Program-made: the position numbers and the translations under genes
Shown: positions 46,563-58,633 of the stretch, in pieces
Numbering within the stretch: the first letter of the stretch is position 1
Layout of the letters: the number at the start of each line of letters is the position of its first letter
Notes under the pieces: model-generated
Databases searched by the model: none
What the model was told of the DNA's origin: nothing
Seen by the model: the letters and a program-made list of their open reading frames with translations, nothing else
DNA from: Cryptomeria japonica
Lineage: Eukaryota > Streptophyta > Pinopsida > Cupressales > Cupressaceae
NCBI RefSeq assembly: GCF_030272615.1
Contig: NC_081415.1
Span: 597,559,335 to 597,623,334 of the forward strand
Direction: 5' to 3'
DNA length: 64,000 nucleotides

Positions 46563-48037
46563 TTTTTTATTACGTTAAAAGTGGGTTTTGAAGGGGCCCC
46601 AGAACCCTTTACAACAAGTTAGAGAATAGATAAAACTTGAAAGGTCTATCTAGATAGAACATAACAACAAACAAAAATATCTAGTAGAAACAAAAAGCCA
46701 GCTAGAGAACCAAAAGTGACAAAAGGACAACACAACAACACCTAAGGGACAACCAAGAGCACAAAACCACAGTTTTATGAAATTTTTTTATGAAGATCCA
46801 ATGCTTCTTTCTCCAATTGGACCATTGAGGCAACAACACTCTTAAGATCATCTAATTCCTTATCTTTCTAAGCCATCTTCCTCGTACTCTCTCGAGTTAT
46901 TTTACCATGTCCAGTAGCCACGCCTTCAAGGGTCAACACCTTATCCTCATAAATATCTATAATGTTCTTTTCCAGCTGGATCTATTCTAGTTTACTAATC
47001 ATCACTCTGAAGTTATCAACTGAGGCTTTTAGAATTTTTTGGCTTTGTTCTCAAATTTTCTTGAGGGTATTCTCATGTCTGTGAATCCTCTTTTCCAACT
47101 CATTGAACCTAGCCTCCACAACCTTAAATTGGGAACCATAAGCTCCAGTAATAGCCTCCGCATAGCTAATGGCTTTTTTTAATTCATTTAGATAATTAGG
47201 CAAGGAACTGAGATTACTTATCCCGACAGCTTCTAGAGTATCCACTTTCTTAGAAGAGTCCGCCATTTAGTCTTCAAACTTTCAATCTTTGAGTAGACCC
47301 ATTCTATATTCTTATTAAAATCCATCACCCAATTCTTCATAGTATCAAGCATGGTGATAGAATAATCGCTACTATCATTTTTAAATTCTAAAAATATAGC
47401 ATTATTCTCCAGGGTCTCCACATCGACAACTGTAACTTTTTCTTTAGGAGGAAGAGTCTCACCTTCCACCACATTCTTCCCCTCTTTCTCAACCCCACAA
47501 GTTCATCTATTAGGATCCAAAGGAGTATATGGGGCCTTTGAGGTACCATCCTCCTTCTTCAGACTAATTTCAGTAATAACAGGACTACGTTTGGTTTTCT
47601 TCTTGGGCGGTGGGGTAGCATTTTCACATCCAGTCTCCATACCATCATCATCCTCATCATCTTCTTCAAAATAGTTTTCCTCCTTCTACACCGTATTCCT
47701 ACTTCATTTAATCCCTTTGCTGTAAGTCTTTCTGCCCGACCCAGAAGCCATGTCTTTATCCTTCCTCTTGCTGGTTCCATTAGTGAAGGTATCTCGACTA
47801 AAATCTTCTTCCAGCTCTATATCAGTCCCTTCATCTTCATTGTCCTTCGAGTTTTCAGATTCCTCTTCCGAGTTCGATAGCTTAGTGATAGAGTGTTGAA
47901 CAGAGGTGGCCTTGACATGGTTGTATAAAAGAAACATTAACCCTTCATGCATGGGCGGATTGTTATCCAAGTTAGCCCTAAAATCCTTTATACTAGTGTT
48001 TAAGGAACTATACAGGTAGAAAGGAATTGACACCATG
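46563..48037 (-). mobile_element. Retrocopy (LINE-mobilised mRNA copy), 1.5 kb
   Basis: Flanked by TCTGAGTTGTAATG at 46549-46562 and 48038-48051, a 14-bp target duplication. The plus strand starts with TTTTTTATTA, which on the minus strand is a short A-rich tail. There are no LTRs. The coding frame begins only two bases from the 5' junction. These are signs of target-primed reverse transcription of an mRNA, probably 5'-truncated, by a LINE enzyme acting in trans. Confidence 0.75.
46750..48036 (-). pseudogene. ORF carried by the retrocopy, unknown family
   Basis: Minus strand from ATG 48036: VSIPFYLYSSLNTSIKDFRA and MHEGLMFLLYNHVKA, an acidic run (SNSEEESENSKDNEDEG), a basic run (TSKRKDKDMASGSGRKTYSK), a proline/lysine stretch near 47610, then coiled-coil-like C-terminal pieces (47472-47233 and 47266-47051). 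Stops and frame changes break it. The arrangement follows the last part of the globular domain, linker and coiled coil of the ORFs at 9007-11973 and 3340-6842. I do not recognise a named family. Confidence 0.5.
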
Positions 48038-48051
48038 TCTGAGTTGTAATG

Positions 48052-48540
48052 CTAGGGGATATCTAAGTTGTAATTAATGCAAGCTTGATTTTCATGAAGA
48101 CATCAATTTAAATCATAAGGAGTTTTTAATGACATAGATTGAAAGCATCCTTATGTGACCATAGATGTCTCTTGATGCAAATACTCCAATAAAATCTCAC
48201 AAGAAAACTTCCATACTACTACTGCACACAAAAAATTAATATAATAGTAGTAAGGTTCTACTAAGCTTACTCATCTAATAGGCATTTTGACTAGACTAAC
48301 TCCTAATAAATCTATCCTAAGAGATGAGTAAGAAGTGTGTTCTTAATTTTCTTATCCTTGTTATTTTGAAATTCATAACATTTAATACTTAAAAAGTATT
48401 TAAATTTATAACATTTTTAAGTAATCATCCATAATTTTTGTTATATTTTTATGATGAAATTACAATTATATTTATATCTTAATTTTTATCATTATGCTAC
48501 ATAAAGATTTTATCTATATTGTGTTTGTGAAAGAAAAACT
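48052..48540. other. Spacer, no gene recognised
   Basis: AT-rich sequence between the retrocopy and R1 copy B. No open frame or RNA gene is seen. Confidence 0.5.
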
Positions 48541-49077
48541 TTTACTTTTATCTTAAAATTGACCATGTGTATAAAATTAATGCAAATATGTATGTGTATG
48601 TATATTTTATAAATTTTATTTTTATATTATTTTAAATTATAATATGATGCTAAAACATAAATATTATAAATTAGATGTAAATATTCGAAATAGGAATTAC
48701 CAAAAGAAAAATTAAGTCTTGTACAAAAGTTAAATTAAAGCACATATACTAAATATAGTTCAAAAGTAAAATAAAGTAAATTTGAAGTTAATAAAATAGC
48801 TGAATCTTTTATTTTCTAATGGTTTTTTAAATAATAAAAAAATAATACAAATAGAATAATGAGATGTAAATAATTTTTTTAGAAATTAGAATTATTATTA
48901 AAATAAATTGAAAGTTTCATATGTATAAAAACAAATTATTATGAGGAAAAAACAATTTATAAAAATTTAGCTCCAAATCAATATCTTTAAACGTTTTTAT
49001 AGATAGATGCATTTAAGATATCTATAATACCTTTTAACATAGATATAGACTATAATAACTTTTAAATAAAATCTGAA
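48540..49077. repeat. R1 repeat copy B, first piece
   Basis: Aligns with 16700-17012, 25217-25324 and 33146-33480. It keeps uninterrupted versions of the LINE 1 target (TATAGTTCAAAAGTAAAATA near 48753) and of the 7.8-kb element target (GAGATGTAAATAATTTTT near 48870). It ends in CTGAA (49073-49077), the target duplication of the next element. Confidence 0.75.
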
Positions 49078-49552
49078 TGATCCGAATTATGGATTCGGAT
49101 GATAACACCTAAGTGACAACCTGCAGTGTTGTGGATGAACAAGATAATACATAATTGAAGCAAGACAAAAAGTATTGTATTCAATTCCAAAATCCAACAT
49201 ATAGTAGTCCAAGGGATTCCAAGGGTCACCAACAACTCCTTGAGAATCGAAAAACAAACAATCATATCAGGTTTATTTACATAATAAAATCTAAAACTAT
49301 GTAATTTTTCAAAAAACTATATAAAATTTGTCCTAACTTTAACTATGCATAACTTTCTGCACAGGACTCGAAATTACGATCCGTTTAACTCATTGGAAAG
49401 GTCTCCAAGAGTTGTAGGTGATATTTTGAAAGAACATGGCTAGCCGCTTTCAAGGGCTAAAAATGCCCTAAAGACCTTCAAAAATGCCATTTACTAACAT
49501 ATAGAAAAACTAAGAAAATATATAACAATATTTTCAAATTTTCTTCTGATCA
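49078..49552 (-). repeat. 3' LTR of the 3.2-kb gypsy element
   Basis: Direct repeat of 51839-52314. TG/CA ends on the plus strand. Confidence 0.92.
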
Positions 49553-49565
49553 TTACTCCCCCCTT
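49553..49565 (-). promoter_or_regulatory. Polypurine tract
   Basis: Minus strand AAGGGGGGAGTAA, directly adjacent to the LTR start TGATCAG. Confidence 0.82.
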
Positions 49566-49839
49566 GAAGAGAAATGGGCTCCATTGCATCAATACTCTAA
49601 ATGAAATGAGGGAAACAAAGTTGAAGTTGCTCCTTGGTAAACCACTTTCCTTATTGAGTGATCTGCCTTGCTCAAACCGCTTTGTATAGATAAATATGTT
49701 GTTGTTTGAGTGTTTTCACCATGGTGTCCACAATCTGATCACATTGGAATGGAGAATCTGCACTTGGATTCGATTCTATAGTGGAAATTGTTTTTGCAAC
49801 ATCTAATAGTGGAGGGAAATATGACTTCAAGAGTTCCTT

Positions 49840-50271
49840 CTAAATATGCAACCACACCTTGTCCCCGACTTGAAAATTATGAGGAGTGCGAAACTCATCA
49901 CGTCTCTCCTTATATTTCTTATTGGTATGCTCCAAGATTTCATCCTTTTTCTTTGCCAGAACCATGGGACTACCACAGGGTGATGCACTTGGACGAATAT
50001 GTCCTTTCTCAATCAATTCTTGTATTTGCCTTTTAGTTTCATCATTTCCTAATACTGATCTACGATAGACTGGTTCATTAGGCAATGGAGTTCCTAGTAT
50101 GAAACCAATAGTGTGTCTTACTTGGTAGTGTGTAGGTACCCCAGTTGGCAACTTAAACAAATTCTCATATTTTATCAAAATTTGGTTCATTGATCTTTTC
50201 TGTTGTGTTGTGGTGTTTTTGATGTCATTGGAATTATATATAGACTTCCTTTCTTCTTCAGAATGAATCAT
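49840..50271 (-). pseudogene. RT N-terminus fused to integrase C-terminus by deletion
   Basis: A single open frame reads from the RT lead-in (KYENLFKLPTGVPTHYQVRH, RRSVLGNDETKRQIQELIEK, GHIRPSASPCGSPMVLAKKK) directly into the end of an integrase (EILEHTNKKYKERRDEFRTP, FQVGDKVWLHI). RT fingers and palm, RNase H and the integrase catalytic core are all missing. The join lies near 49940, after KKD. It is an in-frame deletion product without catalytic residues. Confidence 0.85.
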
Positions 50272-50364
50272 TAATAATATGAATGTTCATGTTTTGACAA
50301 CCAACCTCCTACCTTGCTTAGCGCTAATCAAAGAGGTAGTCTATGCAGGGCTTACCTCTGGTAT

Positions 50365-50760
50365 TCAATATTTCTGCTCACCTAATCTGATTGTCATGCT
50401 GCGAGGTCTAGATTCATAGACACCATGGTGCTGGTACATATATGGTTGTCCCAACAAAACATCACAAACATCTAAAGGAGCCACATCACAGATTACTTCA
50501 TCTTGGAAAAGCTCTATAGAGTAGGAAATGCGACACTGTTGGTGCACTTGGATATCTCTCCCTTGACTTACCCATCCCATAGAATAGGGTTGTGGGTGTT
50601 ATGTTGTTTTCAGATTCAATCTTTTCACGGTCTCTACTGATATTAGGTTCTTTTGACTTCCACTATCAACAATAAAGTGCAAGGATTTTCCTCTGACCCA
50701 CATCAGTGAGTGAAACAATCTCTCCTCATCCTCCCGGGGCAATATCTTTGTAGTAGCTAC
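50365..50760 (-). pseudogene. Gypsy aspartic protease remnant
   Basis: The minus strand has the active-site motif HFIVDSGSQKNLIS (near 50660-50690), after ERLFHSLMWVRGKS. A stop follows, then FQDEVICDVAPLDVCDVLLG and QPYMYQHHGVYES, the usual C-terminal protease signature. The D-S-G is intact but the frame carries a stop. Confidence 0.8.
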
Positions 50761-51259
50761 CATTGCGTATGGATCAGCCTCAATGACCTATTCATGACTT
50801 TCTTTTGGACAAGATTCTGCCACCTGAGGTTCTTCCTTGTCCTCATGTGTCTCCATCATTAAAATTTTTATGGTTCTGCAATCTTTTGTGTTGTGAGAGG
50901 GACTTATGGAATTCACACCACATATTGTTCTCTTGTGTCTTCTTCATACCCCATGCCTTCTTCATTGGTGAATTGGGAGGAGATTCCTTGGAGATCTTCC
51001 ATCTGTTATTTGCGAAGTTATCCCTCATTCCTTTCTATTTGAATTTCTCCTCAATTTTTGTAAAAAATTTATATGCACTAGGTAAACTCTCTACGTTTAG
51101 GAATTCCATTTTGGTTTGAATATACCTATGGAGTCCACTTTGATATTTTAAAACTCGGTGCTTCTCACAATCTTTGATGAAAAGTTTTGTTGTTAAAGCA
51201 TGAAACAGATTAGTATATTCTTGAACAGTTTGGTCTTTTTTCTATCGAAGCAATTGCCA

Positions 51260-51718
51260 CTACATATATTTTTGTTCGTATGTATCTAAAGGAAAATATT
51301 CTTCCTTTATGTGCTCCATGAATTTTCCCCATGTGAGTTTTTGATCAAAGATGAATGTAGTGCCCATTTTTGTTGCCTTGGTTGCTAACTTCACTTCCCA
51401 AGAATCTTTCACACAATTTTCAGCTTTGAGAAGAGCGAAAGTTATTTTCTCTTCATCTAAGAACTGGTTGACAAAGAAATATCTTTCCAATTTTGAAACC
51501 CAATCATCAATGACATCTGCATCAATCATTCCTTGAAAGGTGGGTATATCAAAATTCACTTGCACCTTGAATGGTGTATACCCTTTGAATAGCGGGTTTG
51601 CAGGTGACCCACAACTTTCCAGCATCTGCTTGAACTGCTCCATCATTTCTTCTCGTTGTTTTGTTAATGCATCTACAACCAATGCTTTAATGTCTTCATC
51701 GATCTGCAACTTAGCCAT
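51260..51718 (-). pseudogene. Gypsy gag fragment
   Basis: 152 codons from ATG 51718: MAKLQIDEDIKALVVDALTK, a helical start, then PFKVQVNFDIPTFQG and DWVSKLERYFFVNQF, the common plant Ty3 gag core, and LTWGKFMEHIKEEYFPLDTY. Further gag-like sequence continues to about 50840 with stops and a decayed finger (CEFHKS). It would have formed particle capsid. Confidence 0.85.
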
Positions 51719-51826
51719 CTACGATCGTGTGCATCTCAAAGGAAGGTAGTCTGAAGGATTCCTTGTTTCCAACCCCAATCTTTGATATGTTGATCGCGTG
51801 TGATATGACATACAGGAGCGAACTTT

Positions 51827-51837
51827 CTCTAATACCA
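51827..51837 (-). promoter_or_regulatory. Primer-binding site, initiator-Met type
   Basis: Minus strand TGGTATTAGAG, one mismatch from the common TGGTATCAGAG, one base inside the LTR end. Confidence 0.8.
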
Positions 51838-51838
51838 C

Positions 51839-52314
51839 TGATCCGATTTATGGATTCGGACGACAACACCTAAGTGAGAATCTGTGGTGTTTTGGATGAA
51901 CAAGATAATACAAAATTGAAGCAAGCCAAAAATTATTGTATTCAATTTGAAAATCCAACATATAGTAGTCCAAGGGATTCCAAGGGGCACTGACAACTCC
52001 TTGAGAATTGAAAAACCAATAGTCATATCAGGTTTATTTACATAATAAAATCTAAAACCATGTAATTTTTCAAAAAAACTATATAAAATTTGTCCTAACT
52101 TTAACTATGCATAACTTTCTACACAGGACTCGAAATTACGAGCCGTTTAACTCGTTGGAAAGGTCTCCAAGAGTTGTAGGCAATATTTTGAAATGACATG
52201 GCTTGCTTCTTTCAAGGGCTAAAAATGCCTTGAAGGCCTTCAAAAATGCCATTTACTAACATATAGAAAAACTAAGAAAATATATAATAATATTTTCAAA
52301 TTTTCTTCTGATCA
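51839..52314 (-). repeat. 5' LTR of the 3.2-kb gypsy element
   Basis: Partner of 49078-49552, followed by CTGAA. Confidence 0.92.
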
Positions 52315-52392
52315 CTGAAGTAAATAAATAATCAATACAAAAGACACTTGAATTTATTGAATCTTTTACCATTAGTTATAATCATCTAACAT
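52315..52392. repeat. R1 repeat copy B, middle piece
   Basis: Short R1 segment between the gypsy element and LINE 2, aligning with about 33510-33605. It ends in the LINE 2 target duplication (52378-52392). Confidence 0.75.
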
Positions 52393-52802
52393 GAGATTTT
52401 TCAATAAACATTTTACTTTGATTGAAATGAGACCTATCGAGATGGCATTCACGCAGGTCTGCACAGGAGGCCAAGCTAGGGTTTCGCAGCCCTAGCTGCA
52501 GGCGGTGCTGGTGTGGGTTCACGCAGGGGGAGGAAGTGCTGGGTATCAGGGGAAGACGGAGGAGGAAGGAGGTGCGAGGGATCAGTGGTGGCTGTGGGGG
52601 TGGTCGTCGGGAGGTGGGAGGGCTATGCGGGGGTGGGGTTCTGCTGCTGCGGCCGAAGCTTTCTTGGGGATTTGGGGTTTGAGGTGGGTCGTTCCTTGGT
52701 GGTGCGGGTGAGGGGAGGGGCCTTGGGTGCTGAGCCCCGTGGGGAGACCTTGGGGTGTGGGCCCTCGACCATATCCTTGGTGTTTTTTTTTTTGTGTGCC
52801 CC

Positions 52803-54253
52803 GATGGTGACTTTGGGTGGGGAAGCCTCACAGACGGTTCTAGCTATGGATTTCTGTGCTACGATGGGCTCAAAACCCCCATTTCATAATGTAAAGACAT
52901 TTAACAATAACCTATTCTCTTCTGATTCGGGCTCTGGGAGTGCTGGTAGCTCACACATGGTGAAAATTAATGGTTGCTTGGAGAAATGTAGTGAGAGGCC
53001 GAAGTTGATCATCCCTCTGGAGATCATTGCTGATGACATTGAATACTTTTCAAATCACTCGCTATACTGCAAGTTCTTGGGAATGAGGGTTTCATTGCAG
53101 TTTTTGGAAAACTAGGCACAGCGGACATGGGCACTGGAAGGGGAAATGGAGATTATGTTGCTGGCCCAAATAACTATTTCATGGTTATGTTCAACTACAT
53201 GGAGGATCACAATAGGGTCTTTGAAGGAGGTCCATATTTTTACAACCAGGTGGGATTAGTCATCAAACCTTGGCATGCGGGGTTTAATCCTTCAGAGGAG
53301 CTCCCAAATAGAGTTCCGGTGTGGGTTCGATTACCATGTCTTCTAGTGGAATGTTGTCAAGAGGATGTGCTACGGATGCTCGCGGCTTTGCTTGGGAGGC
53401 CAGTGGGATCGTCGTCACAAACTTTGGGGAGAAAGGTAATAACCTATGTATGTATCTGTGTTGAAATAGATCTTAGTAAACCCTTGCCAGATGCTATAGA
53501 TATGTGTGTAGGATCTTATTCATAGGTTCAACAGCTAGATTATGAGACTTTACCATTTCGCTGTCGTCTGTGTCATGAGTATGGTCATTTACAGCATAAG
53601 TGCCCTAGATACAAATCGGTAGTGAGACAACCTCAGTAGTCAGAACCAAGCCTTGATAGGGCTGAGAAAGGGAAATTTGTCATGTCAGGTGTGGTAGAGG
53701 GTGCTAATAGCTTTGTCCCAGTTAAGACAAAGAACAAGAACAGAGGATAAAAGAGACCCTTACAAGAGAGACGTGAGGAGGATACCTTTAACAGATTTGA
53801 GGCCCTGGATAACCTGAGCCATCAGGAAGTTAACCCGGAGTTTACCCCTCTAGATCAGGATGCATCAGGAGGGGTGTTGGAAAGTGTGATGGAGGAATTT
53901 TCCTAGGCCTTGCTAGTGGTTGGAAGCCAGCAGATGGAGATGGAACAGACAGTTGGGCTCAGTTGGGCCTGGCTCCTGTTATTGAGGGGAACTTAGCTGA
54001 GGGGGAGGGTTCTCCAATAGCTTTGAAATTGGAACTAGTTGGGGCTAAAAGTAATAAGTTAGCCATTCACCTGGGTCTACATCAGAGAGATATTAAGAAA
54101 AGTGCTTCAGAGAAGAGCTCAAAGGTTGGCAGAAAGAAGGATCTGGAGAAGATCAAATTGATGGGTGAGAATTTGGTTGAGTCAGGGTCAGTGAAGACTT
54201 TGGACTCACACTTTTCCAACCCTCCTAAATGGTTGTGCTCTCATGGAATGTAA
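52803..54253 (+). pseudogene. LINE 2 ORF1
   Basis: Presumed ATG 52803 (MVTLGGEASQTVLAMDFCAT). The DUF4283 region is split by a stop near 53113 and a frameshift: DDIEYFSNHSLYCKFLGMRV, then FMVMFNYMEDHNRVFEGGPY and LPNRVPVWVRLPCLLVECC. A CX2CX4HX4C knuckle CRLCHEYGHLQHKC lies near 53565-53610 after a stop. The last piece (53963-54253) is Lys/Glu-rich and overlaps the ORF2 start by 25 bp. It is an RNA-binding protein of plant LINEs, inactive here. An earlier start in the G-rich 5' region is possible. Confidence 0.75.
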
Positions 54254-57200
54254 GGGGCTTGAACAACGGCCCTAGACAAAAAGTTGTTCGGGATATGATT
54301 AGGAATCACTCACCTGATGTCCTTTTCTTGCAAGAAACTAAACTTACTATGGATAGCATGATGGGTCTCGTACCAAAGCTGTGGGGGCAAGGCGAGTGTC
54401 AATGTGTTGGGGCAGCTGGTTCCTCAGGAGGGGTGGCCTGTCTTTGGAACCCTTTAAGGTTCCACCCTATCTGGTGGGTTGCTTCCAGACCCTCTTTATC
54501 CGGGGTGCTGGCTAGTCTTGAGACTGGGGAATTCATCCTATTTTTGAATATCTATGCTCCCACTGATTTTCAGGGTAAGCAAAGCTTATGGTCACATGTG
54601 TCAGGTATGCGAAGGCTGGCCCCTCTTCATCCTTGGATTATGGCAGGAGACTTCAATGCCATCCTGGAGTTGAGTGAAAAGAAGGGGGTGTAATGCGGTT
54701 GGAACCTTCTTCTTTCCTTTTCCAGGATAGTATTTCCTTGCTGCAGCTTGTTGACGTCAAGCCTAGCAATGGTTTGTTCACTTGGAACAATAGGAGGGTG
54801 GGAGAGAATTGGATTGCTGAACGATGGGATCATTTTCTGGTTTCCTATTTTTGGATCGGTGGGAGGTGGTCCACAAGTTCTGAGATTCTTGACTGGAGAG
54901 GGTCGGATCACTGGCCAATCAAGCTAGTTTTGTCTTCGGCTCGGGTTGGCCGTTTCTCCTTCATTCAAATTCCAAATTATGTGGTTTCGGGACCCATCAT
55001 TGCAGGTTCTTGTTGCGGACTGGTGGAGGAAAGGGAGACCGGCCTTTGGCACTGCCATGTACTCTTTTGCCAAGCAGCTGCAATTTGTTAAGCTTCAGCT
55101 TAAACAATGGAACGGTCAAGGTTTCGAGAACATTTTTCATGAGAAGAAAGCTGCTCAAGTTGCATTGAATTAGATCACCAGTAAAATTAGGGAGCATGGA
55201 TTGTCTAAGGAACTGCTTAGAGAGGAAGACAGGGCTGTCAAGGTGGTTGAGGAATGGGAGCTTCGGGAAGAAATATATTGGAAGCAAAGAGCTCATATTG
55301 ACTGGCTGAAGGAGGGGGACAAGAACACTACTTTCTTCTTCAACTCAGTGAAAGCAAGAAGACACGAAAATTCCATTCCTATACTGGTTAATGACAGAGG
55401 TGAGCAGTGCTTATCCTTCCAGGAGATGTCAAGGGAGCCTCTCTAGTTTTTCTAGTCCCTCTTTAGGGAGGACTCTCAAGGGGAAACAGTGGAGGAGAAT
55501 CAGGTTCTGGATTGTATCCCTTCTCTTGTCTCGAGGGAGATGAATGAGCAGCTTTTGTGTCCTATTTTACTGAAAGAACTTGAGATGATTGTCTTCCACA
55601 TGAGGAAAGGAAAGGCTCCTGGACTGGATGGGTTCCCGGTTGAGTTCTTTCAAGAGTCTTGGGATATAATTAAGCTGGATTTATTGGAAGTAGTCTAAGA
55701 GTCCCAGAGGAATAAACAAATGCTTAGGGCATTGAATGTGACATTCATTGCCCTAATCCCCAAGTGCGAAGGGGCCGATCAGTTAGGCCAGTTCCGCTCG
55801 ATCTCCCTCTGCAATGTGATTTATAAGATCATCTCTAAGTTGATAGTAGATATATTGAAGAAGTGCTTGGGGAAGGTTATTTTTGAGGAGTAGAGTGGGT
55901 TTGTGGAAGGGCACCAAATTCTGGATGGGGTGGTCATTGCTACCGAGACCATTCATTCTATGGCAACATCCAAGGAAAAAGCTATGCTTATCAAGCTGGA
56001 TATGGCTAAGGTGTACGATAGAGTTCGGTGGTCCTTCCTTCAGAAGATCCTTAGGGCTTTTGGTTTTGTGGACGAATGGATCCAGTGGATATTGAGTTGT
56101 GTTACGTCCACCTCTTTTTCTGTGCTCATCAATGGAGACCATACTGAGCTGTTTAATGCTTCTAGGGGTCTCCGCCAGGGAGATCCTCTCTCCCCTTATT
56201 TATTCATTCTTCTTGCTGAGGGTCTGGGGAGGTTGATTAGGTATAATGTGGGTCGAGGTTCTATTCAGGGTTGGAGATGGGGGAATGACTTGCAACCACA
56301 GTCTCACCTGCAGTTTGTGGATGATACAGCCCTGATGGGGCTTGCTCGGATCAACAAAGCTTCGAATCTGCGTAAGGTCCTAGATGTTTATCTTGCAGCA
56401 TCTGGCCAGATGATCAATGAGGATAAATCTTCCATCCTCTTTTTTAACACTCCTAAGTCTATTCATAGGAGGATTGCTCTTATCTTGAGATTCCAAGTTG
56501 GCTCCCTACCCCTGACGTAATTGGGTATTCCTATTTCTCTTGGCAACCCCCCTAGGGAGTCATGGCAGGCGATCTTGGACAAATTCTGCTCCAAGGTTGA
56601 ACACTGGACTCATAGATGGTTATCCTTTGTGGGGAGGGTTCTTCTGATTCAGTCAGTGGTTCAGGCTTTGCCAACCTATTGATGTATGCTTCAGGTGGCT
56701 CCTAAGTGGTTCTTGAAGGGTTTGGACTCTCTGGCTAGGAAATTCTTATGGGCTAGTAATCTCACCTCCTCCAAATGGAGTCTGGTCAATTGGGACCTGG
56801 TGTGTAGGCCGAAGCAGTCTGGGGGGCTCGGGTTAAGGCAGTCTATTCTTTTTGGGGAAGCACTTGCTGCTAAATTGTATTGGAGGTGGTGTGTTGAGCA
56901 GGACCAAGGCTGGGCCAAGATTTTGGCCAACAAATATATGCAGAGGATCCCGATGGAGGAAATCCCCAGTTATCCTCTTGAAGGAAAGGGCTCATCGATT
57001 TGGTACACTCTCAAGAGGGGGGCTTCTCTCATTAAGGCAGGGTTGTTCTAGATCTGCAGAAGGGGGGAAGAGGTTCTTTTTTGGAATGATTCATGGGATG
57101 GATACCCTTCCATTCTTGATCAATTTCCTAATCTTGGAAACCTGGGCCAGAGGTTCTTGGAAGCTGGATGGTCAAGGGTGAGTGACTTTAAGGCTATCTA

Positions 57201-58531
57201 TAAGTGTGGTCGGCTGGAATTGGAGTGATGGAAGACTCCTAATGAATGGCCGATGGTTGGGATGAAGGAAGAGTGTGCCGAGTTGCAGGGCATTTTGGCG
57301 AATAGACACTGTAGCTCCCTGAAGGGTATGGATGGGCTTGCTTGGTCTCCAAATCCTAAGGGCATTTTTTCTATGGCTAGTGGTTACTGGGAATTGTTGA
57401 GTCAAAGACTAGAGGGAGGAGAAGTGAACTGGTGGAAACAGGTGTGGAATAATGCTTCTTGGCCGAAGTGTAACTACTTTGCTTGGACTTTGGCTTGGAA
57501 TAGATGTCTAACTTGGGACAATATCTGCAAGCGGGGATTCTCGAGGCCTTCTATCTATGTTTTATGTGGTAACGGAGAGGAAGATTCCTCACACCTATTT
57601 TTTAGATGCTCCTTCTCTATGCTGATCTAGCACTATTGGTGAGGGGTGTGGAAGCATCCTTGTGTCCATGCGGATTCTCTGGTGGAGTTTTGGAGCAGTT
57701 TGGGCAGACCTCCTATTTCGTCCTCCTTCCTCCAGAAGGTCTGGTATATTGGGCCCATTTTCATTCTATGGCAGATCTGGTTCGAAAGAAATAGGAGGAT
57801 CTTTCGGGAGGCCAAATTGTTTGTTCAACAAGTTTGGAATAGGATCATTGTTATGATTTGAGAGACAGTGGAAGCTAAATGTGAGGTGAATTTCCCGTTG
57901 GGTAGAGATGAGGTGGACATTGTGAGTAGGCTTGGATTGCCAGAGTTGTCTCCTAACTTTGCTTGTGTCAGGAAAGGTAGACGGGCTACGAGGAAGGTGC
58001 GAAGGGTTGGAAGGTGGACACCCCCTCAGGATGAGTATATCAAGATCAACACTGACGGCTCATCTAGGGACAACCCAGGCCCTACTGGTGTTGGTGGTGT
58101 TGGCAGGAATAGCAGGGGGGGTTGTTTTCCTCTTTTCGGTGCATAAAGGGTATTAGTTTAATAATCTTATGGAGGGTTTTGCGATTCTTTATGCACTTGA
58201 GTGGGCTTTGGCGAGGGGTTTTAGGAAGGTGATTTGTGAATCCGATTCACAAATTGTTGTTAACTTGTTGTCTGATCAGAAGGTGAGTGGGATACAGTGG
58301 CAGTTGGCAGGGATTGTTCAGCAGATTCTTCAAATTAGCTCTTTAATGGAGCAGGTGTCCTTCATCCATATTTCCCATGAATGGAATGGTGTGGCGGACT
58401 GTTTGGCCAAGTGGGCATCGAAACATGATAAAGAGTGGAAAGTGGAAGGCTGGGAGCATCTCTCTAGGGATTACTGTCAGGAATTGCAGATGATTCTCAC
58501 TGAGTACATGGGTGGCCTTGAAGCTGGTTGA
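54229..58531 (+). pseudogene. LINE 2 ORF2: endonuclease, RT, zf-RVT, RNase H
   Basis: ATG 54229 opens the endonuclease (VVLSWNVRGLNNGPRQKVV, LFLQETKLTM, MAGDFNAILELSEKKG) with a frameshift at about 54690 and a later RGSDHWPIKL. RT motifs are KGKAPGLDGFPVEFFQ, FRSISLCNVIYKIISKLIV, IKLDMAKVYDRVRWSFL, GLRQGDPLSPYLFILLAEG and the catalytic LQFVDDTALM. zf-RVT follows near 57460-57620 (NYFAWTLAWNRCLTWDNICK). RNase H begins near 58036 (YIKINTDGSSRDNPGPTGVG), with a frameshift at about 58145 and then ICESDSQIVVNLLS and WNGVADCLAKWA, ending at 58531. The number of stops and frameshifts rules out activity. Confidence 0.9.
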
Positions 58532-58609
58532 TTTGTGATTGGGCTGGTTGTCCTGCTCGGGGGCCTCAGGGCTCTGATTCTTTTTGTAATGCTTGTTTCT
58601 GATTCTCAA

Positions 58610-58615
58610 TAAAGT
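58610..58615 (+). terminator. Poly(A) signal of LINE 2
   Basis: AATAAA about 20 bp before the 3' junction, in CTCAATAAAGTTTTTACCC. Confidence 0.65.
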
Positions 58616-58633
58616 TTTTACCCTTTTGCCAAA

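Larger units (their letters stand above)
49078..52314 (-). mobile_element. Internally deleted Ty3/gypsy element, 3.2 kb
   Basis: LTRs at 49078-49552 and 51839-52314 (475 and 476 bp) begin TGATCCGA and end CTTCTGATCA. Target duplication CTGAA lies at 49073-49077 and 52315-52319. The minus-strand order is PBS, gag (51718-51260), protease (about 50760-50365), RT start fused to integrase end (50271-49840), purine tract. Most of pol is missing. LTR divergence is visibly larger than in the 25-33 kb element. Confidence 0.92.
52393..58633 (+). mobile_element. LINE 2: RNase H-bearing plant LINE, 6.2 kb
   Basis: Flanked by ATAATCATCTAACAT (52378-52392) and ATAATCACCTAACAT (58634-58648), a 15-bp target duplication with one mismatch. 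The uninterrupted site survives in R1 copy A near 33595. Order: G-rich 5' region, ORF1 (DUF4283 and zinc knuckle), ORF2 (endonuclease, RT, zf-RVT, RNase H), short 3' UTR with AATAAA at 58610 and a very short A tail. It is more GC-rich than its surroundings and belongs to a different LINE family from LINE 1. Frameshifts and stops inactivate it. Confidence 0.9.

Noticed and set aside
52382-52831. 149-codon proline-rich minus-strand frame
   Set aside because: Antisense of the G-rich 5' region of LINE 2. Composition explains the lack of stops.
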